A program made the translations under genes and the position numbers. Below, in pieces: positions 12,219 through 27,500 of a stretch of 64,000 nucleotides of DNA. Origin of the DNA: Cinnamomum chago (taxonomy: Eukaryota > Streptophyta > Magnoliopsida > Laurales > Lauraceae); the NCBI GenBank assembly GCA_038049695.1, contig CP142455.1, forward strand, positions 20,559,501 through 20,623,500. Reading direction: 5' to 3'. The notes under the pieces are model-generated. The model was given only the letters and a program-made list of their open reading frames with translations, was not told the DNA's origin and made no database searches. The stretch's first letter is position 1, and every line of letters starts with the position of its first letter.

Positions 12219-15200
12219 TCAGTGTCCATTCGCAGAATTTTCTAGAAGATCTTCCCTTGGCTGATAGACAGATTTACGGCGCCCCACCTCCTCTCTGTGT
12301 AAAAAGGATGATGTTTAGATGTTAGGTCATATCTTAAAAATGAGACATAACTGCAGATATGTTTTTTCATTTAAATGAAAGTCTAAAGACTCCAAACCAC
12401 CACAAACATTAAACATAAAAGGGACATGTAAAGATAACAAACCAAACAAAAATAAAAAATGGCAGGCCTGGCCGAACTTCAATACAGTGAACACCAAAAC
12501 CATTGAATTTTCAAATTCAGGTCTCCCTCCTGTCACATAAAAGTTATCTAAGAGGATAGGTATACATTGATAGATTCTAAGATACTGCCACCTGAACTCT
12601 TCTAGCCACATTAAACCAAAGCCCATTCCAATAAACGGTCTAAAGAGTCAAGAATCTATAATCCAACTGTTCGCGTTTACTTTGATCAAGTTATGTATGA
12701 GACACTAAACGCTTTAACTCTTAACAATAAAGAAAACGCGTTCAATACTAGATATGGTCTCGTAGCTTGGAAAGAATAAATCTTCATTGATGAAAGCACA
12801 AGCCTAAGGGGCATATGGAACGGGTTCAGAAGAAGCAGGCACAGATCAGGATCATTTCATTCCTTTCTGGAACCATAGCCATTTCATGTACGATGATACT
12901 TAGGCAAAGGCCCCAACTATTTTGAGTGGAAAGGCAGAAAATGTGCCAAGAAAATTCCACTTTCAACTGACTCAGATTAAATTGGTTAAAGCAGCCTCTT
13001 ATCTCCCCAAAATATGGTTTAAAAGAACCTTAACCTGCACCCACAATTTCAACAATTTGAACTTTGAAGCCAGGAGGAATGGGAAATTTTTAAACAATGA
13101 ATAACCCAGGTACACCTGAACAGCCTGAGTCAAGCAAATTGTATAGTCAGGGCCCCGCTTTCATTGATTCAAATCATTCATCCAGTGAGATCTGTTAGTG
13201 TATGGGCACAGCAATCTACCACTGGGAGAAGGCTTCAAACAGTGTCAGCCCCAGCTCGAGATGTGCTTGACCTGCTGCCCCACACGATCTTAAAACATTG
13301 AGTTGTGCCTCTTCCATCAGCAATTGGTTTTGGATGGAATGGTAGCTCAATGGATGCTAAGGTGCTTACAAGATCTACCATAGAAAGGAAAATAAGCAGA
13401 TCTTCATTACAAAAGAAAAAAAAATTCCATTTAGGTGGATTTTACAGCTGAATATGGAAATTTAGCTGCATAGCATGTTCAAGCCAATTATCAAGTCACA
13501 ACTATCAGGTATGAGATCTCTTTGTGACATCAACCATCCACATAAGTCCCACCAAATCCTTGACTTGAACAAACAATGAATTCCCTTCATAAAAGCATTC
13601 TAGAATTTTGCTTGATGATAAAACGACATGATAGGCCATTAAACCATTGCTAACCTAAGACAGTGCCAGATCGAATCATAGTGAAGAAGGGCAACTACTC
13701 TGCGCTTCCACTCTTTTCTTAGTCGTCCACCACGCTTCACCACTGGTAATTGCTTAATTCCTTTGGCCTCCATGAGCTCCTTTGCAATTACCAAATCTGT
13801 ATCAGGATAACAAGTTAAAAGCCCACGCTCTCTCCCTCGGTAGTGGATTCCTCGAGTACAGGCAGATGAAACAAGACATGTATTCACCTGAAAAGAAATT
13901 TCCTGAGGTCAATATATTCCCAAAAAATAAGTATATATATCATCCTTCAGAAAAAATGTATAATTGCAACAGTAAAATGTATAAATGGAAAAAATGGAAA
14001 AAGGGGCATTCTAGATGACATAAAGCGCAATTAATCACTCTCTCCAGATTGTTACAACTACATTTAACATAAGGCCCAAGGAAGACCATACAATTTATAC
14101 AGTATGATTGCTACAATTGCCTACAGATGAGTTACTCTCCAGATGAAATGACACAACCTTGGAGAGCCTGGTTCTATGTGCGTAAAGTTCATTGGTAATT
14201 CACCAATGCCAGTACCACATTTTAATTGAATAATTTGTGGTCCCATAAAATATTTCTTAATACTAGACTCTGAAGTTAGTCTTTAGGGGGAAAATTTTCG
14301 TAGCAACAAGTAACTCATCCACAATGAGTGGCCTTTCCTAGATCACTCAAATCATGAGCATCATTTTGAAAATTGTCTGATCAGTATGATTCCATATGAT
14401 GATCCATCCCCAATAGGCAAACAACATGAACTGTGTGAATTGGAGATGTCCAGCACAAGTACAGAGATGATATTTGAAATTCGCTCCTCCGGTGTTTTGA
14501 TTTGTCCTGGGTTCTCCCTTCATCCATTCAAGACCTGTTTGGAGCTTGGAAGTTTGTTTTTGGGTCCCCCAAAAGGAGAATGCTCTGGCGTGCTTCTTTT
14601 TTTGCAACTATATTGGCCATCTGGAAGGAAAGAAATCTTAGATGTTTCCAAGGAAAATCTTCCCCATCCGCTGCCATTATTTCAAAGTCCAGATTTATGG
14701 CTGCTTCTTGGGTGTCTATTCATTAAGAGTTTTGCAGTCTACCTATAGATATCATTCTTCTTTTTTTTGAGAAATTATAGATATCATTCTTCTTAACTAG
14801 AGGGAGGTGATCTCTTAATTTTTGGGAGGTGTATGCTCTCCTTTTTTTGTATAGGACCGTTTTCTTAGGCCTTGATTTTTTGGGTCTCGGTTTTTTGGTA
14901 TTTCTCATTGCTTTCCAGTATATATCTTTTGTATTGTTAAGTTTTTTATTAATACAAGTTATTATTCAAAAATAAATAAATAACCAGAAAATTATTAATT
15001 AGCAGAAATAGTACACAAGATGGGCAAAGATTCAAAAAGAAAGCAAAGGATAGCCAACACTAAATAATGAAGAAAAGAAGAAAGAAAGAGAGGAAAATAC
15101 CATTTGCAGGCAAGGGAAACGAGAGAAAACAGGACTTTCAAATTAAAACAAACTGACAACTGAGAGAAAATTGAGAAAAAGAATAATCTTTATTTCTCGA

Positions 15201-18200
15201 AGACTAACGCAATCAACCAGTTCCAACCTCAAATTATGTATAAGTGACAAATTTACCAATTACCATACCTTGTAGATATAACCCCATGACCATCCCACTA
15301 TTTAATTTCTAGGAAAACTAAGTAATCATATTTTAAGTTCAAAATCTAAATCAGTTCTAAAATTTTGAAACTACATACATCAACAACAACCGAATCACTG
15401 TTAGGATCATTGTCAGATTCCTTGAAGAGTCCCCTCTGAATGTCACCAAGTGTAAGGATGCCCTCAATGAGATCTTCAGCATCTAGAACAAGAACACAAC
15501 TCTCCTTGTTATCATGCATAAGTTTTATTGCCTCCTTCAGAGTCGATGTTGGTGAGACCTTCACATAGTTCATTGACATGGCCTGAGACACCTGGAAAAA
15601 AAAAAAGACCATAGTCATCAATTCAGCGGTTAATTTTCTACCAACTGGAAAGGAATGTCTCATTTCAATCATATTACATGGGGAAGATGTGGTTTTTATT
15701 TTTTGTATAGGTGAAGAAGAAAACAAAATTTTTCCATAGAGAGATTCACGTGTTTCTAACGTTCACAATCAACAAAAAACCAGCCAAAACCTGCAGTTTT
15801 TTAAACAACAGCAACAATAACAATAACCATATAATAAAGATTCTACCTAAAACAGATGGAAATGGGACATAAAACTGGAACTGACTTTAATAGGAGTCAT
15901 ATTGTTGGAGCACCTGTAGCTATTTCTGTCTTGGAATAATGTAAAATGGTTTATATATATATATATATATATAATGGCATACAAATGGCAACCATGCAGA
16001 TTAAGATGGGGGAAGTCAAGATGAAACCAAAATATTGTGACAGGAATAATTATTTTATTAACTAGGCATAACAAAATTAAAGTGGTCAAATCTGAAAAAT
16101 TCGACAGTTGATTGGCATTGCTTAACCAATAAGTGAAAAAAAGAAAGCACAAACCTTCATGTCATCCAGAACTGCATATTCATTATCAGTTTCACTGTCA
16201 ACAGAATTCTCTACAATAGAGAGTTCAATAGCATTTCTTCCATCCATACGACTCCGAATAGCCTCCCCGTTTTCTTCACGAGGTGAAAGAGAAGAATAAC
16301 CCAGCTTTGAGGCCTTGGTATCAGATGTCTCAGTATCCTTGGGTTGATTTACTACAGAAGGGACCCATATTGCCAATCCAACAGCCCCCTGTTCAGAAAC
16401 CATCAACCATTGCTTACCTTCTCAGCAAAATTATGTGAAACATAAAGCTCCAAAAAGTCAAAATCATGTTGCAAGAATCAACCAAATAAGATTAAACAAA
16501 TTAAAATAAGAAAGTCACTTCAAGCTTCAAAACATAACATATAAATGTTGAAGTACCTAAACAGAACTCACTAAAGATATCAGAGCCTCTCAATTGATCG
16601 GCATGTAAAAGGCACAGTACAAGGGATTTTGTTCTTGTTCTGGATATACACCACCACTGTGTGGAAGCTAAAAAATGTAATGTACTTTTGAAAAAATCTA
16701 CAAGGACAACTGAGGGTGTGTGTGTGTGTGTGTTTTTTTTTACAGTAGGACTATGAGATGAAGTCGGGGAGGCATATTTTGACATGTTAGAAAATGGCTA
16801 ATATATTGGCACTGACACCAGTTACGAGTCTATTTAGTCGCAAACATCCAAGCCTTTTCCAGTTCCCGAGTGTTGCACACTGAGTAGAAAAGCTAGTAGT
16901 CATGAAAATATATAAAATGAAACAGCAATCCAAATGACAATTGTCTAGAAAATGGGACAGAGGATGGTTTCAACTGTTTTAGAGAGAGAGGTATCTGCAA
17001 ATAAGAAAATTCCACTGAAAGATGAGAAGCAGAGATTACTGTCTGGAAAGGGGGAAGTATATGTTGTAAAGTTTACTAATGGATGTTCTCATTTGCAGGG
17101 ATGACTCTGATGTGTTGGTTTGGAAACACTATAATCTCATAAAGTTTCATTTGAATCTTTCTTCTTTCTAGAAAGCCCTTGCTCCCCTATCTGTTTGCTG
17201 TCCCCCTTGTTTATGACCAGGCAGGACATCACTAGAGGTGGCATTTGCTGACCAAAACCGGCAAACCAACCCAAAGCTAACCTGGTAAATCAAGGTCTTG
17301 GTGGGCCCTTTTCATCTCAGATTGGGTCCAAATTATCATTTCTAACTGATTTTGGGCTCAAGTTGAATCCATTCTTGCTTTCCAACCTGCCAAATCAATT
17401 CCAAACAAATGTGCCGTGACCCACCAACGCAGCCTATTAATTAAGGATTTGGTTTGATCCTTCTAATTTCCAGGTTGGCTTTGCGTGACATTTTCAACCC
17501 AGTCAATTGGGTTGGGTTCGGTTTTAGCCTACACCTGTTACCCACAGTTCACACAACCAAAACCAACCGATCCAACCCACCCTTTGCATTGTGCCTCCTA
17601 GAGCAGAGGATTTTGGTAGGTTATTGATGCAAGGGAAGATACCTACATTTAGTCATTTAAAATACACGGAAACAGGGCATGTCGTCATCCTCAATTTTCT
17701 GAGAATTTCTTATTCCATGATGGAAAGAAATGTGTAAACCATTCATTCCTGCATTAGCAATTATCATGAATGGGACACTATCTTTGTGCAAGGTTTGATG
17801 GTGCTTTCCTAAGACTAGGGGAAACAATGTTTCAAAAAGGGGAAAATTAATGATTAATATCTATGGTCCACATGGAAGGTCTAAAATGACAAAAGCTTCA
17901 ATTGGAAGAAACAGGAAGCATGCGAGATGCATGAGATTATTCAGGCGAGGATAGGGAAATGTAGAATGTCAAGAATGACAATGGAAGCTTTTAAGTTTAA
18001 TGACTTCTATGCAAATTAGAAAGCGTGTATGCACATCGGCAATCGAAGGAGAGAACAAAACATGGAATCCTCCCACATCAAGATGCTAAAGATTTAATGT
18101 CCATCTCCTTGAAGGTGGAATTTTGGCACATTCTCTGGTCAGCAAATGATATGGTTGATAGGTCAATGGTTGACTAGAGGAGGACCATTTGGTGGCTAGG

Positions 18201-21200
18201 TGTGGCATCTCATCATTGTAGTTTTATGAGCTTGTTTTATTTGTAGTTGTGTAAACCTTGCTTTTTGGCTTGTTGTTTGAGTTATGTTTCTTCTCCCCTC
18301 TGTTCAATAAAATCTACCAGTTACTAATATAAAAAATATTTTAATGTCAATAGAGCAGGTACATGTAAACCAGGGCCAAACAGGTGTTCATGGAGATTTG
18401 TTTAATGACAGAAAAAAAGGATTGACTGTAATAGTATTCTCCAGGCCCATTGGGGCAAGAAATTTGAATTAAGCAGAAATTAGGGAAATTAGGGAGACTC
18501 CAAGAATCTTCAAAGCTTCTTACTCGAGGCGCTTAAAGAGGAAAGTGACTCTTTGGTTCCAATTAAATGGGTAACAACTGACACAGGAGACTGATAGCCT
18601 TAGAAAGTGAAGCTACATATTGAAGGAGATTAAGGAATTGGTAAATCTATTTAGGCCAAGCTTATGCCCATATTGAGACGTTGCAGGTAGTAGTTGCATC
18701 TCCTAATTGGACCTGACAAGCCAACCTGAGCCCGCAATTCAGAATTCAAATTGAGCTTCTTTATTTTCAGGTTGGCTTCAAGTTGACACTTCTGACCTAT
18801 TTAATAAATGGTTGGCTCTACATTGAATCCATTCTTGCTATTCAACCTGCAAGCCCAACCTAACCCTGGTGGCCCTGGCCAAGGATCAAAATAGCGGTTG
18901 TGCCATTGTGGCCAAAACAATAGCAGGGGAAACGTAGCAATTCCAATGATACATAGCGGCATGTCAGTGTGAGTTTTTTAAGCGGTCAAAAGAACGCAAA
19001 TCTTATGTACCAACCAATCTTGTGTTGCTTTTAGTGATTTGGAACCATATAAAGGTAGAAATAATTTTAGGAAAGGCTATTGAGGAGAAGATATAGGATA
19101 GACCATGTTCTATATTAAAATTGCTTAGCTCTACTAGGTTTTAGACCATAGCAATGCTTGTTACAAAATAGCATAGCAGCGTCAGGCCCTCAACTGCTAC
19201 GACCAATAATGCAGCTGCTATGATACGTAGCGGCCGCAATATTTTAACCATGGACTAGCCCAATCAAACTAATCGCACATGACCAGCCAAACCAACCCAA
19301 ACCCAACCTGTTACCTTTTTTAATTCCAAGGTCAGTTCAGGTTGACATGTTCAACCCAATTAATATAGGGATTAGGTTCTCAGCTTATATGTGCTCATTA
19401 TGCCCATCTCTTGCCTCCCATAAAAGCAGATTCTGTGGCCAAAGAGGATTTTCATTCAAGATTTTATGTTTCTAGGTTTGCCTTTGTAAATTTTTGAGCC
19501 ACCCTAGGCCTTCTCTTTCTTTTTCCATTTTGTTGGTATCTCTGTCATAATGAGCCTTTTTTTGTATTTTGTATCCCTTTCTTTTCAAACATGAAATTTC
19601 TTTCTTACTGATCAAAATAGAGAGAGAAAAAGATGGGAATCAGACCCTTCCAATTCAGAAACTAGAGAACCATGCATTATTATTCATAGAGGAATAAGTT
19701 TGACCAATATCGCACCAGCATAAAGCAGACAGGCCATCAAAATTCCAATCAAATAGACACACACAACACCTTAGCCATATTCATATACTTGAGCAACACT
19801 ATGAAACCACCAGGCCACATAATGAAATCAGATTATCATAGGAGAGTTATAATCACTGACTTTTGATGTTTGCCATTTGATATTCATATTCAACTCTAAT
19901 GGAAGATTATACATCTAGGTAAAATTAAGGCTTTTTTAGGTAAAACTAATTACATATTTCTTCAAGTGCGCCACTATGAGTAAACAAAGTAACTTTAAAA
20001 GCAAGTGGATTGACCATATATAGATTAAGCCAGGCAACTTTCATTCAAAAATCAAAACAACAAAGTAGAAGCCTTAGTCCTGATTGCATAAATATGCTCT
20101 GGGCTGAATTTACCATAAGTGGGAGCAAAATTGTGTAATCCTTCGTCAGCTCAAACAGAAGTAGCACTGATGTCAAGGGAACTGAACAAACTGAAGCTAA
20201 TGTGGCAGCCATCCCAACCTGCAGTTATAGGTCAAGAAATATAAACCAATGTGCACATTAGCTTATTCATGTTAAGGAACTAACTTAAAAATTAAAAATA
20301 AGAAAAAGAAGAAGAATAACTAAGCTCATCTTTAGTCAAACAACTAAGCTCGTTAAATATATGTGTGTTGTGTGTGTGACTGTGTGTATGTATATAAGTA
20401 CTAAATCCGTATTCCAACACACCACAAACAAATTACAATATATATAAAAAAAAAAGGATCACCAGAGCATAGGCCTGCGGCGGCGCAATAGAGGCATTTC
20501 CTGGAATAGCTGAATTTATGATTTCTGCAGCTGAACCACCAAACACAGCACCAACAGCAGCACCAATCATCAAGCTTGGAGCATAGAGACCACCAACAAG
20601 TCTAGAACCCTTGCAAAGAGCAGTTGCCACAACTTTGGCCCCAATTAATTGGGTCAGTAGCCAAATTCCAGGTGCTGAAGCACTCTTTCCTGTGCGTAGG
20701 ATTTCATCTACATTTGTGAAACCCCAATACAATATTCCAGGATATCTCAGAGCTATTATACCAGCTCCTAAACCCCCTAAAGCAGGGTATACAACAATCG
20801 GAAGGCCTGATCTCTCCTTAATATAATCAAAAAACTTGGTGAACCAAGTCACCAAACGAGTGAAAACTACACTGACTGCCCCACATAACATACCCAGTAT
20901 GAGGTATAAAGGTAGTTCTGCAAACAAGACAAGTTACAAAACAATTAGAAAAAAATGCATCACTTGGTATCAGTCGTGAAGAAAACTACTCAGTACTATA
21001 GCATCACTGCATTCACTAGAGTAGATAGCACACATTCACAAAAGCATATAAAGACAGCATTGGTGGTGCAGTCCAGGTCTATGGTTTTGCCCTAGAACTA
21101 AATGCATCCACCATAATAAACAAGGAAAATTAAAGGGAAATCAGATAAAATAACACACATACACAAAAGAAAAAAAACTGAAACTTCATTATTATTTACA

Positions 21201-24200
21201 AAAAAATTTAGTGTTTTTCATATCTCTCAACACCGCTCCCATATGAATACAAATGTATACATATGACTTCTCACCATAGTGACTCATAACCATGGGTTAC
21301 TTGGTTACTAATCTCATCTTTCACCTAGCCACGAAGGGTTCGTTCCCTGGTTTTGCTACCCTCTTCCCATGTGTGTAGGCAACCTCTTCTTGCATGTGCA
21401 GGCTCTCTCATGGGTTCCAGCCTCCTTGGCTGGGGTACCAAAAAAAAAAAACATAAAATCATCATATTAATGTCTGACTCCTAACCATTCAAACATAAGG
21501 GAAGGTAAAACTAACTCAAACCCTAAGACTTACAACTCCATTGTCCACTATAATATGGCCCACAACATCCTCAATACTTTCCACAAGAGCACAAACTTCG
21601 GCCGATAAGTAAAAAAATGAACCATCAATGATTAATTTAATGTTAGCTGAATATTATTTAATACAAAATATGAGATGATTAAGCTTATTAGAAAAAGAAA
21701 ATTGATTCCATTGGTTTCTCCACTAAAACAAACTGGACCATTCAGTGTTGGCACGGATGCACAAGTGGGACTTATCATGGTCAAAGGTTTGAATTTAGAA
21801 GCCCAATTCATCAGATTGTCTCCATACAGGTTTAGCAGTGGCTTCAACACAATACGTCTCTGTGGTCCACATCGCTCCCCTGGTGAAGATAACTTTCCAT
21901 GAGTTAAAACTTAAAACTCTTTCCACTTCTGCTTCATACCCTTAAAAAAGTGTTCCACAATATTATTTTTTTTCTATGGTGAATTCTTTTTTTCTGATGT
22001 GATTTCGTTTTCTTCTTTTCCTGCCAGGGCATTGAGGTGAGAGTTGGCATTGATGGTGGTGTGGTAACATGACTCAAACCCACAACCTTGTGGTTGTTAC
22101 AATAAGGACTTTCCAACTGTGCCCTGGGTTAACAGTGAATGAGGTCAATGATTCCAACGAGTCTTCTTGCTCATCAAGATTTATGTTATATATGATTTTG
22201 CTCAATTTGACCATGTAAAACTTCACATGGTACTGAAAATCTCAAGGCAACTCTATAGGAAGTTCTTTCAGGATTGGATACATAAACTCTCCCACTAAAT
22301 GCTTAATATAGTTGAATGGCCAACTTTGAGAAGCATCCTTGACCTAGGAGCTTCCACAGATTAGCCACCTTCCTGGCCCCACACGAGTCAACACAACTCA
22401 ACCAGGCCTAACCACGTTGCACCATAGAGCTCAACAACCTTCAAAAATATAGAAAATATGATTAAAAATATATTAAAAAAACTTAAATATTAATGTCCTA
22501 TAAATATGGACTTTTAAGACACATCATGTTTTAGTTAACATGAAGGAAATGAGTATATACTATATCCTATATATAAATGTTGTAATTTGTTTTCCACTCA
22601 ACCAAAAGAGTGCTAATGATTTTTGAATGCGCTTACATCTTCAGCAAAATTTGGTTTTAATCTGCTAAAATTTGTATAAAATTTCTGCAAAAGCCTTAGA
22701 AAGCTTCTTCTTTTTTTTAATATTCCTTAGAAAGCTTCTTCCAACAGGAAGATAGGAAAATGATGGGTATATGGCATTCTCTATAGGAATTGGATAGAAA
22801 AAGACAAGAGAAGGGTAGGATTAGGTGACTCAAACTCGGCCGTGTTTTAAAACCATTTCTATCAATGATCCATAGCAACTTTGTACCATATTTCATTTAG
22901 TGTTGAGTGTTGACACCATGAAGCAAGGCATGTTTAGGCAGGCCAAAGCAGTTTCCATGGCATTTGAGAAAATTACGGCTAAGAGGATAGAAGCACCTTT
23001 TATACAAATGCCACGTTTGAAGTTGTATAATGTCTGACATGTAGGCATTGGAGTCCTCAGTCAAGAAGGGCATCACATTGCCTACTTTTGTGAGAAATTG
23101 AAAGATGCTCGCCAACAGTACTCATTGTACGACATAGAGTTCAGCACATTATGTTATATTAGCAGCAATCAAATACCTCGACCTGAGGAAGAAACTTACT
23201 CTAAGGCATGCGAAATGGAGTGCCTACCTACATGAGTTTTCCTCGGTGTTGAAACTTGAAACATAATGCGAGAAGTGAGAACAAGATAGTAGATGCACTA
23301 AGAGGTCGCATTTTGTTCACTCCACTGGTGATTGTTCCAAGTTTCAAACAAATTATAAGGACGTTTCAAGAATTTTGGCACTGTCCATGGAGAGACTCTA
23401 CGTGGAGAGCAAGCAAAGCACCCCTTTATTTCCTTTCCAGCAAACATGATGACAATCACTTCCAGGGGACAAAAAAGCCTTCTACATCAATTCATGTGAA
23501 TGTATTTCAACGATTGTATGGGAGATAAAGCAGACAACTAGGAAGGTAAACACTTCTACCGTAGATTGAACATTGATGGTGTATCAAAATGTAAACCATG
23601 TAAACTATGTCGGGCATGTCAAAGCCAGCCATGTCAGGTTCACGAGAAAATCCTTGGAAAGCTACATAAATGACTCAACAAGCCCCTAGGAAGGGACATG
23701 CTTCAGACCTAGATTGAACACAGATGTTGTATACATGGCAGCTATATCAGGCCAGCCAAATGCAAAACATAGTATTGTAGTATAGTCACTCTCAATTGCA
23801 CGGGGTTGTGGCATGGTCTAAGAGTGAACTTTTTTCTTAGGCTTGCCGCTTTGGTTGAAAAAAGGCTGCAAGAGAGGTTGACTCCATAGTCCATACTAGT
23901 GGTGGTGAAACGCTTCTAATAAAGGACAAATGGATCACAATCACTTTTTTCATCCTTGTTTCTAACAAGGACAAATGGATCGCAAATGCAGACTTCCAGC
24001 AGCTTAATCCATACTTGTATGACCATTATTAATCCCTTCACTCACCAAAGCCAAGTCATTTCAAGACAGAGAGAATTGATGCAACCCAAAGAAGGCCCAA
24101 GGCCTGGCCACATGGTCGACCAAATCAAGAGATAGACCCAATCATCAGCACAAATTGTCACATGCCAATTTACAAGTCACATGTCCAAACTTCTAGAAAA

Positions 24201-24454
24201 AAAATTTATTTCTTTTACATATTTCCAATGTCAATCAAGCCTACCCTGTGTAGGCCCAATTGGGCCCAATAATTGTATTATAGTTTGATATTGTGTTTTA
24301 GTTAAGATACAATTAGTCTATTCATAACTTAAGTACACTTTCTATATTAGGTAGCTATAATTTAGGATTTGTATTTGTATTAGGATTCCGTTAATAGGGT
24401 ATTAAACCCTTATATAATGAGAAGAGTTGGAACCCTAAGAGGGACACGAATTCA

Positions 24455-24537
<83 letters not shown>

Positions 24538-27500
24538 ACATCTTCTCATAATGACATCCAACTCCAAGTCATAACAAGTCATAGTTGTGATAGAAGTTGT
24601 CACAGCAGTCCAGGAATTCGGAGACAGAATCAAATCTAAAAGTTGTAAAGGAAATATCCAACTCTTCTTTTAAAAATTAATAATAATAATAATAATAATA
24701 ATAATGTATTGTCTTCTAATTTTATACATTGAATAATATATTTTGGTGATTTTCCTTCAAGCTTCAGTTGGAGCTGCAACTTAAGTGATGGCTCCATTGA
24801 ATGCTCCACATTGGCTTAGGGGTCGTTTGTTTGCAGTCATTTACATATGTAAATGAGTCACACACGTAAGGATTACACATCATCGCATTTGTTTGCAATT
24901 GTGTTGCGTAAATGAGATGTGAAAATGGTGTAAGTAAAGCCATTTACACACCACAACAGGTATGAAAGTGATTCTCACCAGTCACCCCTCTTGCAAAAAA
25001 AGGCACCACTCCACTTTACACAGTGATTGAATTCTTGTGGGGCCCAAAGACCTTATTTTTCTCATTCCTGTGGGCCTCATATTTGTAATCCTAACCATTC
25101 ACTTTGTTTATTGAACAAATAAACCCCAAGATGTTGAAGCTGATTTTCTTAAATCTTCATAGATTGAGCAGTTTTTGAAAAAGTTGATTTGAAGTCTGAA
25201 CCATTCAATATTATTATATTAATGGAAAATATCAGAACATTAATTTTCATATCTTAATTTTTCATGGATCTTGAGAAATTTGTGAAAAATGTCCAAAAAA
25301 TCTAAAACCGTTGGATGTATACTCATTTACCCATGTGAAAATGGTGATTTTGACAAACATGGTAATGTGTTTCACATTTGCATATGTAGCATTTACATAG
25401 GTAAATCTCATTTTCCTTCAAACATGATATTGCGTGAAGTAATATTAGCAGCTCCTATGGCTTCACAATTGTCACTGGTGCTACCGCTACAACTTCCAGC
25501 ATTCCCAAGGTACTCATTATTAAATAAATTAGGAGTTGAGTGAGCCATGTACTCCTTGTAAAGGTTTTTCAAACAATTACGGACATCAGAAATCCTCATC
25601 CAAGATTCACAGCCATATATCAGTGGAAAATAATATTCAACAGCTTTCATCTTCAATCGAGGATCCAAAATAGCAGCTATTGCCAAAATCATGCCATTTA
25701 CACTCCAATATTTTTCTAATTTATCCATCATATTTGATGCCATAGACACAAGGAAAAGACATGAACTCTTGCACCATTCTTTCGTGTAGAAGGCAAGCGA
25801 CCCCTTGGGCTTGATCGATATATTATACTCATTCTTGTGGGGCCCATCAACCACCTTTATTTTTCTCATTCTTGTGGGCCCCATATTTGCAATCTAAACC
25901 ATTCGCTTTGTTTATTGAACAAATAAACCTCAAGATAATGAAGTTGATAATCTTAAATCTTCATAGATTTTGAGTAATTTGTGAAAATGTCCCAAACTAT
26001 AGATCAAATTTTCTGCACTGAACCACTTAATATTCTTGTACTAATGGTAAATATCAGGACATTTATTTTTCGTATCTTAATTCTTCATGGATTTCAAGAA
26101 ATTTGTGAAAAATGTTCAAAAAATCTAGAACTGTTGGATGTAGTACACTCATTTACCCATGGAAAAGGTAATTTCGAAAGAAAAAAAAAATTTTGAAATG
26201 TAGCTAACAAAGGGAAAGAAAAGAAAAAACCAGGGACATAAAAAGCAATGAAGGGGCTACATCAATGGACAAATGCAACCTACCAACTCCCTCTCTGGCT
26301 AGAGCATCAGCGGACTCATTGGCTGACCTTTTCACGTGAAAAAAAAAGGAAACAAAAGGCCTAGAAGCTAAGTCTGAAATCTCCTCAACAACATTTGCCA
26401 ACCTCCAGGGCGGTTTGGAACCAACACCCAACAGATAGCACAAAAGGAATCACTCTCGACTATAATATTGCTAAGACAAAGCCTATCAGCTTGACCAAGA
26501 CCCATTCTTAGAGCAAGCAACTCTGCCTTATTCGCAGAACACAAACCAGAAGGACCAAAAAAAGAGAGAATGCACATAGCCGAGTAGTCTCGAACAATGC
26601 CACCAATGCCATAAGGACTTGGGTTACCAATGACACTCCCATCAAAGTTGAGTTTGAAAAAACCGGAAGGAGGGGGAGCCCAACTAGAGTATAGTGTAGA
26701 GGATCAACAGATCCTTGTATTGAAGAAGAAGAAGAAGAATAAGAGAGAAAGAAGATAAATTATGGAATCTGTCATTTCCCAAAGGGGGATCGACTGTTAC
26801 ATTTTATAGACAAGCTATTACTCATTACAGCCTATGATTGATCCTAATTACATGTGAATATAAGCAAAGAAAGAAAGAATATAAAGAGATTGATATCATA
26901 CAACTGTACACTGTTGACTAAGTCTTAAAAAGATCCCATACGTGGGTTTGAAGTTTTGGATCTCTTAGTCATGGGCATGGGCTTTGAGAGATGGGCTTGC
27001 TTCTGTTTCTACACTCCCCCTCAAATTGATGCGGTGGTTTTCCAAGAAGCATCAATTTGGAAATAATGGAATCATGACGATCGCGGGGCAAGCCCTTGGT
27101 GAACACATCTACCAGTTGTTCAGATGAAGAGATATAGGGTAGGCTGATATCTTCACAAACAAAGTGCTGACGGATAAAGTGACGGTCAATTTCAAAGTGC
27201 TTAGTCCGTTCATGGAAAACAGTATTCTTTACAATTTGAATAGCACTTGTGTTATCTCCATCCAGCGGAGTAGGGTCTTTGGTGAGGATGCCGAAATCTC
27301 GAAGAAGACGACGCAACCATATGACTTCGCTACAGGCAGAAGACATGGAACGATATTCGGCCTCAGCCATCGATTTGGAAATTGTGACTTGTTTCTTGCT
27401 TTTCCAAGAGATAAGAGATGGGCCCAAGAACATGCACCATCCAGTCGTCGAGCGACGAGTGTCGGGACATCCAGCCCAATCGGCATCAGCATATGCTGTC

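Larger units (their letters stand above)
16389..20113 (-). other. CLC-f intron 5 (3.7 kb)
   Basis: Contents are a GT run near 16717-16732, decayed LINE-like text at about 17040-18330 (broken plus-strand translations such as DDSDVLVWK), a MITE at 17232-17601, and a 'tagcgg' MITE at 18881-19252. Segments near 18700-18870 and 19250-19380 repeat the CAACCCAA/AACCTG-rich text of the first MITE. No gene. Confidence -1.

Noticed and set aside
24391-24633. ORF rich in alternating Arg-Glu
   Set aside because: It is only the translation of the CT/GA microsatellite.
24100-24660. Possible LTR of the nearby Gypsy relic
   Set aside because: It has a TATA-like signal and LTR-like text, but no matching second LTR, primer site or TSD was found.
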